From Alphaproteobacteria bacterium (GTDB taxonomy: Bacteria; Pseudomonadota; Alphaproteobacteria; UBA828), in contig JAJDVB010000209.1 in the NCBI GenBank assembly GCA_022826345.1, forward strand, positions 1 to 17,594: DNA of 17,594 nt, in the 5' to 3' direction. The translations under genes were made by a program, and so were the position numbers. Below are positions 6,832-14,110 of the stretch, piece by piece (position 1 is the first letter of the stretch; each line of letters opens with the position of its first letter). Under the pieces are notes generated by a model that was given only the letters and a program-made list of their open reading frames with translations, was not told where the DNA came from and did no database searches.

Positions 6832-8118
6832 ATGCCTGCTGACTCTTCGGCTCCCGACTGGCTCACCGAGGGCTACGGCCACGTCTGGCTGCCCTACACT
6901 CAGATGGCGAGCGTGCCACCGCCGCTGCCGGTGGCGGCCACCAGGGGCACGCGCATCGTCCTCGCCGACGGCCGCGAGCTAATCGACGGCATCGCGTCGT
7001 GGTGGACCGCCTGCCACGGCTACAACCACCCCCATGTCCGCGCCGCCGTTGCCGCGCAGCTGGAGCGCATGCCCCACGTCATGTTCGGCGGCCTCGCCAA
7101 CGAGCCAGCGTTGAGGCTGGCCCGCCGGCTGGCCGGCATGCTCCCCGACCCGCTCAGCCGGGTGTTCTTCTCGGAGTCAGGCTCGGTGGCGGTGGAGATC
7201 GCGCTCAAGATCGCGCTGCAGTACTGGCTCAACCAGGGGGTTCGCGGGCGCCACCGCTTCGTCAGCTTCCAGGGCGCCTATCACGGCGACACCTTCGCCG
7301 CCATGTCGGTGTGCGACCCCGAGGAGGGCATGCACAGCCTGTTCGCCGGCGCCCTGCCAGAGCAGCACGTGGTGCCGTTGCCCGAGGACGAGACGGGCAT
7401 CGCCGCCTTCGACGCCTACCTCGCCCGCAACGGCGAGGACGTGGCGGCGGTCATCGTCGAGCCGCTGGTCCAGGGCGCTGGCGGGATGCGCTTCCACGCG
7501 CCGGAGGTGCTGCGCACGCTGCGCGCGGCCTGCGACGAGCACGGCCTGCTGCTCATCGCCGACGAAATCATGACCGGGTTCGGCCGCACCGGCACGCTTT
7601 TCGCCTGCGAGCAAGCGGGCGTGGTGCCCGACATCGTCACGCTTTCCAAGGCGCTCACCGGCGGCACCATGGCGCTGGCCGCGACCGTCGCGAGCGAGCG
7701 GGTGTTCGAGGCCTTCCTGTCGGACGACGCCGACGCGGCGCTCATGCACGGGCCGACCTTCATGGCCAATCCCTTGGCCTGCGCTGCCGCCAATGCCTCG
7801 CTCGACCTGTTCGAGCGTGAGCCCCGGCTCGCCCAGGCGCGGGCCATCGAGAGCCATCTCACCGCCGCGCTGGAGCCCGCGCGGGGGCTGCCGGGGGTGG
7901 TCGACGTGCGTGTGCGGGGCGCGATCGGCGTGATCCAACTCGACGACATGAGCCGCATCAACTGGCTCAAGGCGCGGTTCGTCGATGCCGGTGTCTGGGT
8001 TCGGCCCTTCGGCGATATCGTCTACGTCACGCCGGCCCTCACCATCGATGAGGCCGACCTCGCCCGCCTCACGGACGCGCTGATCGACGTCGTGACCGCT
8101 TGGTCGCGGGAGCGCTAA
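6832..8118 (+). CDS. bioA: Adenosylmethionine-8-amino-7-oxononanoate aminotransferase BioA
   Basis: This class-III, PLP-dependent aminotransferase (428 residues from the ATG at 6832) makes 7,8-diaminopelargonate with S-adenosylmethionine as amino donor. Visible marks are HVWLPYTQM near the N-terminus, DGIASWWTACHGYNHP, SGSVAVEIALKIA, the FQGAYHGDTFAAMSV segment, DEIMTGFGRTG (about 244-254) and the PLP lysine K273 in LSKALTGG, close to the position of the E. coli lysine. HGPTFMANPLACAAA is also typical. An in-frame GTG at 6820 would add four residues (MARR). Neither start has a clear ribosome-binding site, so I prefer the ATG with reserve. It follows bioB by 42 bp and is probably co-transcribed. 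bioF and bioD, often in the same operon, are not next to it. Confidence 0.95.
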   Translation: MPADSSAPDWLTEGYGHVWLPYTQMASVPPPLPVAATRGTRIVLADGRELIDGIASWWTACHGYNHPHVRAAVAAQLERMPHVMFGGLANEPALRLARRLAGMLPDPLSRVFFSESGSVAVEIALKIALQYWLNQGVRGRHRFVSFQGAYHGDTFAAMSVCDPEEGMHSLFAGALPEQHVVPLPEDETGIAAFDAYLARNGEDVAAVIVEPLVQGAGGMRFHAPEVLRTLRAACDEHGLLLIADEIMTGFGRTGTLFACEQAGVVPDIVTLSKALTGGTMALAATVASERVFEAFLSDDADAALMHGPTFMANPLACAAANASLDLFEREPRLAQARAIESHLTAALEPARGLPGVVDVRVRGAIGVIQLDDMSRINWLKARFVDAGVWVRPFGDIVYVTPALTIDEADLARLTDALIDVVTAWSRER

Positions 8119-8163
8119 CCCTCCGAACCATGGTGCGGTGCACAGGCTGCGGCGCTTGCATCA

Positions 8164-8268
8164 ATGTCGCGCCATGAAGAACAGCTTGACGAGCGGCTGT
8201 CGGCTGCGGTCCGCGACACCATCACCGTTCGTCATCCGGCGGGCCGCTGCGGGGAAGTGCTGCGATGA
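8164..8268 (+). other. Possible very small ORF, no recognised product
   Basis: An ATG-initiated frame of 34 codons begins with MSRHEEQLDERLSAAVRD and then reads TITVRHPAGRCGEVLR before TGA. The first half has a polar, helix-like pattern of the kind real proteins show, but there is no ribosome-binding site, no promoter and no recognised homologue. Its stop overlaps another ATG as ATGA, whose frame then runs through the repeat array and is clearly not protein-like. It could be a remnant or chance; I do not call it a gene. Confidence 0.12.
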
Positions 8269-8295
8269 GCGCCACTCCCGCCGCCGTTGCGGACC

Positions 8296-8400
8296 AATCC
8301 CACTTGTCCGGGTTAATCCCACTTCATCCCGGCGAATCCCACCTATCCCACGTAATCCCACTTATCCCACTGGGATCCCACTTAATCCCGGCGAATCCCG
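8296..8400. repeat. Decamer repeat array with ten phased CCC tracts
   Basis: The stretch is made of degenerate copies of a roughly 19-20 bp unit, AATCCCACTTATCCCGGCG, itself two near-decamers (AATCCCACTT and ATCCCGGCG-like). Ten CCC triplets start at 8299, 8318, 8328, 8338, 8347, 8357, 8366, 8377, 8387 and 8397; from the second onward the interval is 9-11 bp, about one helical turn. The minus strand therefore has GGG runs with 6-8-nt loops, five or more in a row within the 1-7-nt rule used for G-quadruplexes. One inverted join, TGGGATCCCA, is at 8371-8380. The array is noncoding, between bioA and the end of dctM. There are no spacers, so it is not CRISPR. Its function is unknown. Confidence 0.85.
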
Positions 8401-8421
8401 CTAAAAAATTGACGTTCGAGA

Positions 8422-8479
8422 GTGGCACCAGGCACGTGTCCAGCCAGAGCAAGCGATGACGAAGCCGGGCCGGGGCCCG
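8422..8479 (-). other. Region after dctM: weak hairpin and short direct repeat, no good terminator
   Basis: On the minus strand, 6 nt after the dctM stop, CGGGCC and GGCCCG (8466-8479) can form a short GC stem with a tiny loop and no following U-run. Further on, GGCAC-CA-GGCAC (8424-8435, plus-strand reading) is a 5-bp direct repeat, and a T-run of six (A6 on the plus strand at 8403-8408) lies between it and the decamer array. The hairpin and T-run are about 60 nt apart, so they do not make one intrinsic terminator. I see no better terminator for the TRAP operon in this gap. Confidence 0.3.
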
Positions 8480-8485
8480 CGCGCC

Positions 8486-10078
8486 TCAATCGAAGACGAC
8501 CGACGGCAGCCAGGTGGTAAGCTCGGGAAACAGGCCGAGCACGGCAAGCGCGGCAAGCTGGATGATGACGAAGGGGATGACGCCTCGGTAAATCTCGCCG
8601 GTGCGGACCGTGCGGGGAGCCACGCCGCGCAGGTAGAACAGCGAGAAGCCGAACGGCGGGGTCAGGAACGAGGTCTGCAGGTTCACTGCCATCATGATGC
8701 CGAGCCAGATCGGGTTAATGTCCATCTGCAGCAGCACCGGCGCGATGATCGGCACCACCACGAAGGTGATCTCGATGAAATCGAGGAAGAAGCCGAGCGC
8801 GAACATGATCAGCATGACCACGAGCATCGCGCCGATGACTCCCCCCGGCACGTTCGAGAGCGCCTCGTGGACCATCTCGTCGCCACCAAGGCCGCGGAAC
8901 ACCAGCGAGAACAGGGCGGCACCGATCAGGATTACGAAGACCATGGCGCTGATCTGCATGGTCGACCGCATCACCGGCACGAGCACGCCGGCGCGCCAGA
9001 CCCGCCAGAGGCTCGTCCAAATCCCGTAGACCAGAAGTCCACAGCAGATGAAGGCGACGATGGCCGGTGCGCCGACGCCCGCCCGTGTGACCACGAGGTC
9101 GAACTGGCCCGCAAGAACCATCATCAGGATCAAGGCGCCGCCCGCGAGATAGAGCGGGGCGCCGCCGATGCTGCGCTCGAGCCTGGTGCCGCCTTCAGGC
9201 GCGAGCCGTGCGCCCGCAAGGATTAGCGAGCCCACGGCGCCCACCGCCGCGGCCTCGGTCGGGGTCGCGATGCCACCCAGGATCGAGCCCAGGACGGCGA
9301 TGATGAGCACGATCGGCGGCACCAGCGCGCGGCCGATGCGCCGCCACACCTCACGCCATTCGCCGCCGAGCTCTTCGCGCGGAATCGCAGGCGCCGCCGC
9401 CGGCCGCAGCCAGGCGACGACCATCAGATAGAGCATGTAGAGCGCGACCAGCACCATTCCCGGCAGCAGGGCGCCGGCGAAGAGATCGCCGACCGAGACC
9501 GGCTCCGGCGACCAGTTGCCGATTGCGCGCTGGGCATCGACGTAGGCGTTGGAGATCTGCTCGCCGAGGATCACCAGCACGATGGAAGGCGGGATGATCT
9601 GGCCGAGGGTGCCGGACGCGCAGATCGCCCCGGTCGCGAGCTTGGGGTCGTAGCCGCGGCGCAACATGGTAGGGAGCGAGAGCAGGCCCATGGTCACGAC
9701 CGTCGCGCCGACGATCCCGGTGGAGGCGGCGAGCAAGGCGCCAACGGCGATCACCGAGAGCCCGATGCCGCCGCGCAGGCCGCCGAAGAGGCGGCCCATG
9801 GCCTCGAGCAGCTCTTCCGCCACCTTCGAGCGTTCCAGCATCACGCCCATGAAGACGAAGAGCGGCACCGCGATCAGCACTTCGTTCCACATCGCGTTGC
9901 CGAAGATGCGCTGCGGCATGGCGCGCATGAAGCTGATGTCGAAGACGCCGAAGGCGTATGAGAAGAGCCCGAACAGCGCGGCCACGCCCGAGAGCGTGAA
10001 AGCGACCGGGAAGCCTGCCAACAGGCAGGCGAAGGTCGTCACGAACATGACGATGACCAGGACTTCGCCGATGGGCAT
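8486..10078 (-). CDS. dctM: TRAP transporter large permease subunit (DctM family)
   Basis: This 530-residue inner-membrane protein is the large, ion-coupled permease of a tripartite ATP-independent periplasmic (TRAP) transporter. It has about a dozen hydrophobic segments from residue 4 to the C-terminus. Family marks are LLAGFPVAFTLSG (19-31), the long conserved stretch around 115-166 with ASTGIVGATVVTMG and SGTLGQIIPPSIVLV, GGIATPTEAAAVGA (268-281), and near the end FFLDFIEITFVVVPI and TSFLTPPFGFSLFYLRGVAP. At 530 residues it is longer than the roughly 430-residue DctM of C4-dicarboxylate systems and fits the longer group that accompanies TakP-type binding proteins. Its ATG lies 6 bp after the dctQ stop, with no obvious ribosome-binding site, so translation is probably coupled to dctQ. 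Confidence 0.94.
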   Translation of the reverse strand: MPIGEVLVIVMFVTTFACLLAGFPVAFTLSGVAALFGLFSYAFGVFDISFMRAMPQRIFGNAMWNEVLIAVPLFVFMGVMLERSKVAEELLEAMGRLFGGLRGGIGLSVIAVGALLAASTGIVGATVVTMGLLSLPTMLRRGYDPKLATGAICASGTLGQIIPPSIVLVILGEQISNAYVDAQRAIGNWSPEPVSVGDLFAGALLPGMVLVALYMLYLMVVAWLRPAAAPAIPREELGGEWREVWRRIGRALVPPIVLIIAVLGSILGGIATPTEAAAVGAVGSLILAGARLAPEGGTRLERSIGGAPLYLAGGALILMMVLAGQFDLVVTRAGVGAPAIVAFICCGLLVYGIWTSLWRVWRAGVLVPVMRSTMQISAMVFVILIGAALFSLVFRGLGGDEMVHEALSNVPGGVIGAMLVVMLIMFALGFFLDFIEITFVVVPIIAPVLLQMDINPIWLGIMMAVNLQTSFLTPPFGFSLFYLRGVAPRTVRTGEIYRGVIPFVIIQLAALAVLGLFPELTTWLPSVVFD

Positions 10079-10084
10079 GGCGGA

Positions 10085-10648
10085 TCAGGCGGTCCCGCCG
10101 CCGGCTTCTGCGATGTCGTCGTGGCTTTCCTTCCGGCCGGCGATCGTCAGCACCGCGTGAAACGCGAGGGAAAGGCCCTGGAAGGCGATCAGCACCACGA
10201 ACACGAGGATCATCGACTTGAGCGTGTAGATCGCCGGGATGCCGCTGGTTTCCGCCGACTTCTCGAACACCGACCAGGACTGCTCCACATAGGGCCAGCT
10301 CGCCCAGCCGATGATCACGCAGACCGGCATCAAGAAGAGAATCACGCCCAGGAGATCGATGAGCGCGCGCCGGCGCGGGCGCGCATCGCGGTAGAAGATA
10401 TCGACGCGGACGTGGCCGCCGTGGAGCAGCGTGTAGCCCGCACCCACAAGGAAGAGGGTGGCGTGGAGGTAGATCACCCCCTCCTGCATCGCGATGAAGC
10501 CCCACCCGAAGATGTAGCGCATCACCACGACGATGAACTGGAGGAGCACCATGAGGAGCGCGAGCCACGACGCGACGCGCCCGACGTGCTCGTTGACCAC
10601 GTCGATGACGCGTGTGAGCGCGGCTAATGCGGAGAGAGACGCCTGCAT
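10085..10648 (-). CDS. dctQ: TRAP transporter small permease subunit (DctQ family)
   Basis: This 187-residue protein has four predicted transmembrane helices (about 24-45, 56-76, 96-117 and 142-165), the DctQ layout. The central segment QEGVIYLHATLFLVGAGYTL and the following HVRVDIFYRDARPRRRA match the small subunits that pair with TakP-type binding proteins. It acts with DctM as the membrane complex that accepts ligand from the periplasmic protein. The ATG at 10648 has only a weak purine-rich site. It follows dctP after an unusually long 171-bp gap and precedes dctM by 6 bp. Confidence 0.92.
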   Translation of the reverse strand: MQASLSALAALTRVIDVVNEHVGRVASWLALLMVLLQFIVVVMRYIFGWGFIAMQEGVIYLHATLFLVGAGYTLLHGGHVRVDIFYRDARPRRRALIDLLGVILFLMPVCVIIGWASWPYVEQSWSVFEKSAETSGIPAIYTLKSMILVFVVLIAFQGLSLAFHAVLTIAGRKESHDDIAEAGGGTA

Positions 10649-10819
10649 CTCATTTCAGGCGGCCGGTGCTCCCTTCAGGCGCCGGTGCCCCGACGCGGCA
10701 GTGGCCCTCATGCGCACCGTCCCGACACCCCGCGGTGGCGCCGGGCTAATCCTGCAACGACCGGCGCGAGTCGGGGCGGGCCTGAGTCGCCCGCCCCGAA
10801 CGCACATCTTGCCGACGTG
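10649..10819 (-). other. dctP-dctQ intercistronic spacer
   Basis: This 171-bp noncoding gap separates the binding-protein gene from the membrane genes. It contains a strong hairpin (listed separately) just after the dctP stop and, near dctQ, a direct repeat of about 18-20 bp: TTCAGGCGGCCGGTGCTCCC at 10654-10673 followed at once by a TTCAGGCGCCGGTGCCCC copy from 10674. No reading frame here looks coding and no clear promoter for dctQ is visible. Confidence 0.55.
10771..10799 (-). terminator. Strong hairpin after dctP, likely partial terminator or 3'-end stabiliser
   Basis: TCGGGGCGGGC (10771-10781) and GCCCGCCCCGA (10789-10799) form a perfect 11-bp, nearly all-GC stem with a 7-nt loop. On the minus strand it begins 20 nt after the dctP stop codon. 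No U-run follows, so full intrinsic termination is doubtful. In TRAP and ABC operons such hairpins commonly let the binding-protein mRNA accumulate above that of the permease genes. That role is inferred here. Confidence 0.6.
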
Positions 10820-11926
10820 CTACGCGGTCAGAAGCCGGGCGCTCGCGTAGGCAAGCTCCGAGCGCTCGTTATACGGCACCGCCGTTTTGCGGAAGGCGGA
10901 GAAGCTCTCGTAGACGCGTTGGGTGATTCCGCCCTCGGCGCCGACCTCGGCGACCACCTCAGCCGACCTTTCTCCGAGCGCCTTCAGCATCTCGTCCGAT
11001 ACGCGCCGCACCTGCACGCCGTGCTCGTTGATGAGCGTGTCGAGCGCGCCGGCGTTGCGCGCGTTGAACTCGGCCAGCATGGTCGCGTTGTCGGCCGCGC
11101 AAGCGCTCTCGATCAGGCTTTGATCCGCGGCGCTGAGGCTGTCCCACACGCCCTTGTTGATGCCGCAGGTGAGGATCGTGCCGGGCTCGTGGAAGCCGGG
11201 CCAGTAGTAGTACTTGGTCACCTTGTAGAAACCGAAGGCGAGGTCGTTCCACGGCCCCACCCATTCGGTGGCGTCGATCGTCCCGGCCTCGAGCGCCGGA
11301 TAGATCTCGCCGCCCGGCAGCAGCAGCGCGTTCGCGCCGACGCGGCGCAGCACCTCGCCGCCGAGGCCCGGCATGCGCATCTTGAGGCCCTTGTAGTCCT
11401 CAAGCGAGTTCATCTCCTTGTTGAACCAGCCGCCCCACTGGACGCCGGTGTTGCCGGCCATCAGCGGTTTCACATTGAAGTCGGCGGCAAGCTCGTCCCA
11501 GAGCGTCTGGCCACCGGCATGGTAGATCCAGGCATTGACCTCGTCCGCGGTGAGTCCGAAGGGCACGGTGGCGAAGAAGTTGAAGGCCTTGGACTTACCC
11601 TGCCAGTAATACTCGGCGGAATGGTACATGTCCGCAGCGCCCTCGGAGACTGCATCGAAGCAGCCAAGAGGCGGCACCAGCTCGCCGCCGCCATAGTGCT
11701 TGACCTCGATCCGACCCTCGGTCGCATTGGTGATGCGATCGGCGAGGCGCTGCGCGCCGGTGCCGAGGCCGGGGAACTGCTTGGGCCAGGAGGTGGCCAG
11801 CTTGAGCTGCATCTTGCCCTGCGAGATCGCGGGCGCCGGGAACGACGATGCCGCGGCGGCTGCCACGGCGGCTCCTGCGATGGCCGTTCCCTTGAGAAGG
11901 CTGCGTCTTCCGATCTTCGTGCTCAT
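10820..11926 (-). CDS. dctP: TRAP transporter periplasmic substrate-binding protein (DctP family, TakP-like)
   Basis: This 368-residue protein captures substrate in the periplasm for DctQM. The ATG at 11926 is chosen because it places a twin-arginine-type signal at the start (GRRSLLKG at 6-13, then an alanine-rich hydrophobic run to about 33, cleavage near APAIS); the frame stays open to a TTG at 11959, which is less likely. The mature part reads MQLKLATSWPKQFPGLGTGAQRLAD-like, then MRMPGLGGEVLRRVGA (183-198, with the family's ligand-binding arginine) and DATEWVGPWNDLAFG (218-232), followed by KYYYWPGFHEPG. These are marks of the TakP group, known for 2-oxoacids and related monocarboxylates, but other ligands occur. 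It starts 29 bp after bpt on the same strand. Confidence 0.92.
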   Translation of the reverse strand: MSTKIGRRSLLKGTAIAGAAVAAAAASSFPAPAISQGKMQLKLATSWPKQFPGLGTGAQRLADRITNATEGRIEVKHYGGGELVPPLGCFDAVSEGAADMYHSAEYYWQGKSKAFNFFATVPFGLTADEVNAWIYHAGGQTLWDELAADFNVKPLMAGNTGVQWGGWFNKEMNSLEDYKGLKMRMPGLGGEVLRRVGANALLLPGGEIYPALEAGTIDATEWVGPWNDLAFGFYKVTKYYYWPGFHEPGTILTCGINKGVWDSLSAADQSLIESACAADNATMLAEFNARNAGALDTLINEHGVQVRRVSDEMLKALGERSAEVVAEVGAEGGITQRVYESFSAFRKTAVPYNERSELAYASARLLTA

Positions 11927-11955
11927 GTCCTTGGGTCTCCCTTCGATGGTTCCGG

Positions 11956-12753
11956 TCAATGGTTTGGGACGCCCTGACCGTCCGGTCGGGCGTCGAGGAT
12001 GGTCCAGCCCTCCGGGCCGTGCACCTCGAGCGGGCGAAAGCGGGCCTTGTAGTCCATCTTATCGCAGCCGTCGATCCAGTAGCCGAGGTAGAGGTAGGGC
12101 AGCGCTTGCGCGCGCGCCTCTTCCACGAGCCTGAGAATCATGTAGCTGCCCGGACTGTCCTTGACCCGCGTGGGCTCGTAGAAGGAATACACGGCAGAGA
12201 GCCCGTCGGCGACGACATCGAACACGCAGACGCCGTAGAGCCGTCCGCCGGGGCTGCGAAACTCGGCGAGGCGGGTCTCGACGGCGCTCTCCTCTACCAG
12301 AGCGCCGTAGCCTTCGCGCCCCATGGCCGCCATCGTGCCGTCCGGGTGCCGCGCCGCCAGATATCGCCTGAACAGGGTGTAGTGATCGGGCCGCGCCAGC
12401 GCCGGCAGCACGTTGAGCGTGATTCCCCCGTTCCGTGCGATGACCCGGCGGAGCGAGCGGCTCGGCACGAACGTGTCGGCACGAACCCGTGCGGAGATGC
12501 AGGCCCGGCAGCCGGGGCAGGCGGGGCGGTAGGCGGCGAGGTGGCTGCGGCGGAAGCCTCCGCGCAGCATCTCGTCGTAAGCGGTCTCGGCGCGGGCACC
12601 CGCGAGCGGGGTGACGATCGAGCGCTCCAGACGCCCCGGCAGGTAAGGGCAGGGGCGGAGCGGCGTCACGCCCAGGAATTTGAGACCGCCGCCATGCGGC
12701 GCGCGCGTCCGTGCCGGGTCCTGGCTTTCGAGCGGGCGGTTCTCGTTGGTCAT
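11956..12753 (-). CDS. bpt: Aspartate/glutamate leucyltransferase Bpt (ATE family)
   Basis: This 265-residue enzyme moves leucine from leucyl-tRNA to proteins with N-terminal Asp or Glu, marking them for ClpS/ClpAP. The ATG at 12753 gives the normal family length; the frame is open upstream but has no family sequence there. The N-terminal ATE domain has PCPYLPGRLERS (C35) and YRPACPGCRACISARV (C79, C82, C85). The C-terminal GNAT-like part has FDVVADGLSAVYSFYEP, SPGSYMILRLVEEA, YLYLGYWIDGCDKMDYKARFRPLE. The cysteines may bind metal or an Fe-S cluster as reported for eukaryotic ATE1; that is analogy. No ribosome-binding site precedes the ATG, and the promoter is placed for a leaderless mRNA. 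Confidence 0.93.
   Translation of the reverse strand: MTNENRPLESQDPARTRAPHGGGLKFLGVTPLRPCPYLPGRLERSIVTPLAGARAETAYDEMLRGGFRRSHLAAYRPACPGCRACISARVRADTFVPSRSLRRVIARNGGITLNVLPALARPDHYTLFRRYLAARHPDGTMAAMGREGYGALVEESAVETRLAEFRSPGGRLYGVCVFDVVADGLSAVYSFYEPTRVKDSPGSYMILRLVEEARAQALPYLYLGYWIDGCDKMDYKARFRPLEVHGPEGWTILDARPDGQGVPNH
11968..11994 (-). other. Hairpin at the 3' end of bpt
   Basis: GACGCCC-T-GACCG and CGGTC-GGGCGTC form an 11-12 bp GC stem with one bulged T and a very short loop. It lies inside the last codons of bpt, 12 bp before its stop and about 40 nt before the dctP start. There is no U-run. It may separate bpt from dctP in the transcript, but it also falls within coding sequence and could be incidental. 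Confidence 0.35.
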
Positions 12754-12760
12754 CGATCTG

Positions 12761-12788
12761 ATTATAGGCCCGCGCCGCGGTTCGCCAA
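12761..12788 (-). promoter_or_regulatory. Promoter for bpt, probably giving a leaderless mRNA
   Basis: Read on the minus strand, TTGGCG (12783-12788) and a perfect TATAAT (12761-12766) are separated by 16 bp, in the 49-bp gap after purD. Only 7 nt (CAGATCG) lie between the TATAAT and the bpt ATG, so transcription should begin at or within a base or two of the A of ATG. The absence of a Shine-Dalgarno sequence agrees with that. Confidence 0.65.
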
Positions 12789-12802
12789 GCAAGCCATTCG
12801 GT

Positions 12803-14065
12803 TCAGACGGCCCGCCAGCCGATATCCCGGCGGCAGAAACCCTCCGGCCAGTCGATGCGCTCGACCGCCTCGTAGGCACGGCTCTGGGCCGCGGCGACGC
12901 CTGCACCCAGCGCCGTCACGCCGAGCACGCGTCCGCCCGCTGCGACGATACCGGCATCGGTGCGTGCCGTTCCCGCGTGGAACACCATCACGTCGTCGTG
13001 GTCTTCTGCTGCGTCGATCCCGCGGATCGCGCTGCCCTTCTCGTAGGCGCCCGGATAGCCTTCCGTGGCGAGCACGACGCAAAGCGCGGCCTCATCGCGC
13101 CAGCGCAGGTCGAATTCCTTGAGCTCGCCATCGTGCGTCGCCATCAGCGCAGCCAGCAGATCGGATTTGAGCCGGGGCATGAGCACCTGGCACTCAGGGT
13201 CGCCGAAGCGGGCGTTGACCTCCAGCAGCTTTGGTCCGTCGGCGGTGAGCATCAGGCCGGCGTAGAAGACACCGGTATAGGGTGCGCCCTCTGCCGCCAG
13301 GCCGCGCACGAGCGGCTCGACAATCTTGGTCCGCGCCTCCTCGCAGAGCGCCGGCGTCATCGCGGGCGCCGGCGAATAGGCGCCCATGCCGCCGGTGTTG
13401 GGCCCGGTATCGCCTTCGCCCACCGCCTTGTGGTCCTGCGCCGTCTCCAGCGGCAGCACGGTCTCACCGTCGACCAGGGCGAAGTAGCTCGCCTCCTCGC
13501 CCACCAGCATCTCCTCGATCACGAGCTCGGCGCCGGCTTCGCCGAAGGCGCCACCCAGCGCCGCCTTCGCGGCAAGGAGAGCCTCATCGTCCGTCTCGGC
13601 GAGCACGACACCCTTGCCGGCGGCGAGCCCGTCGGCCTTGACCACCAGCGGCGCGCCCAGTTCGGCGATGAACGCCTCTGCCTCCGCCAATGAGGCGACA
13701 CGGCGATAGGCGGCGGTCGGCACGCCGTGGCGCGCGCAGAGGTCCTTCATGAAGCCTTTGGAGCCCTCGATCCGGGCAGCGGCCGCGCGCGGGCCGAAGG
13801 CGGCAATGCCCTCGGCCTCCAGCCGGTCGACGAGGCCGGCGCAGAGCGGCGCCTCTGGCCCCACCACGACCAGGTCGATCGCCTGCTCGCCGCAGAAGGC
13901 CACCAACCCGTCGAAATCCATGGGGTCGAGCGCAACGCAGGTGGCCTCGTTCCCGATTCCCGCGTTTCCCGGCGCGCACCAAAGACCTCCGAGCAGCGGT
14001 GACGCGGCGAGCTGCCAGCAGAGGGCATGCTCGCGCCCGCCCGAGCCCACGACCAAGACGTTCAT
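12803..14065 (-). CDS. purD: Phosphoribosylamine-glycine ligase PurD
   Basis: This 420-residue ATP-grasp enzyme joins glycine to phosphoribosylamine in purine synthesis, in the cytoplasm. The start at 14065 ([15 protein letters not shown]) matches the conserved N-terminus and has GGAGA 7 nt upstream; the longer frame adds 14 unrelated residues. Marks are [29 protein letters not shown] (139-153), the nucleotide-binding [31 protein letters not shown] (211-230) and [12 protein letters not shown]. Length is normal for a single-function PurD, with no PurM or PurN fusion. It is divergent from rpsL and upstream of bpt on the same strand. No PurR box or purine riboswitch is visible; its own promoter is not obvious. 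Confidence 0.97.
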   Translation of the reverse strand: MNVLVVGSGGREHALCWQLAASPLLGGLWCAPGNAGIGNEATCVALDPMDFDGLVAFCGEQAIDLVVVGPEAPLCAGLVDRLEAEGIAAFGPRAAAARIEGSKGFMKDLCARHGVPTAAYRRVASLAEAEAFIAELGAPLVVKADGLAAGKGVVLAETDDEALLAAKAALGGAFGEAGAELVIEEMLVGEEASYFALVDGETVLPLETAQDHKAVGEGDTGPNTGGMGAYSPAPAMTPALCEEARTKIVEPLVRGLAAEGAPYTGVFYAGLMLTADGPKLLEVNARFGDPECQVLMPRLKSDLLAALMATHDGELKEFDLRWRDEAALCVVLATEGYPGAYEKGSAIRGIDAAEDHDDVMVFHAGTARTDAGIVAAGGRVLGVTALGAGVAAAQSRAYEAVERIDWPEGFCRRDIGWRAV

Positions 14066-14110
14066 TGGGGTCTCTCCGCGCCCGCAAATCGCGGCGCTAC
14101 GATACACTCT

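Noticed and set aside
8296..8400. CRISPR array
   Set aside because: Units are only about 10-20 bp, lie head to tail without unique spacers, and no cas gene is near.
8265..8459. A 64-codon frame through the repeats
   Set aside because: The peptide is just the repeat translated (HLSHVIPLIPLGSHLIP pattern), with no ribosome-binding site.
8466..8479. Intrinsic terminator for dctM
   Set aside because: The stem has an almost absent loop and no U-run follows within reach; recorded only as a weak hairpin.
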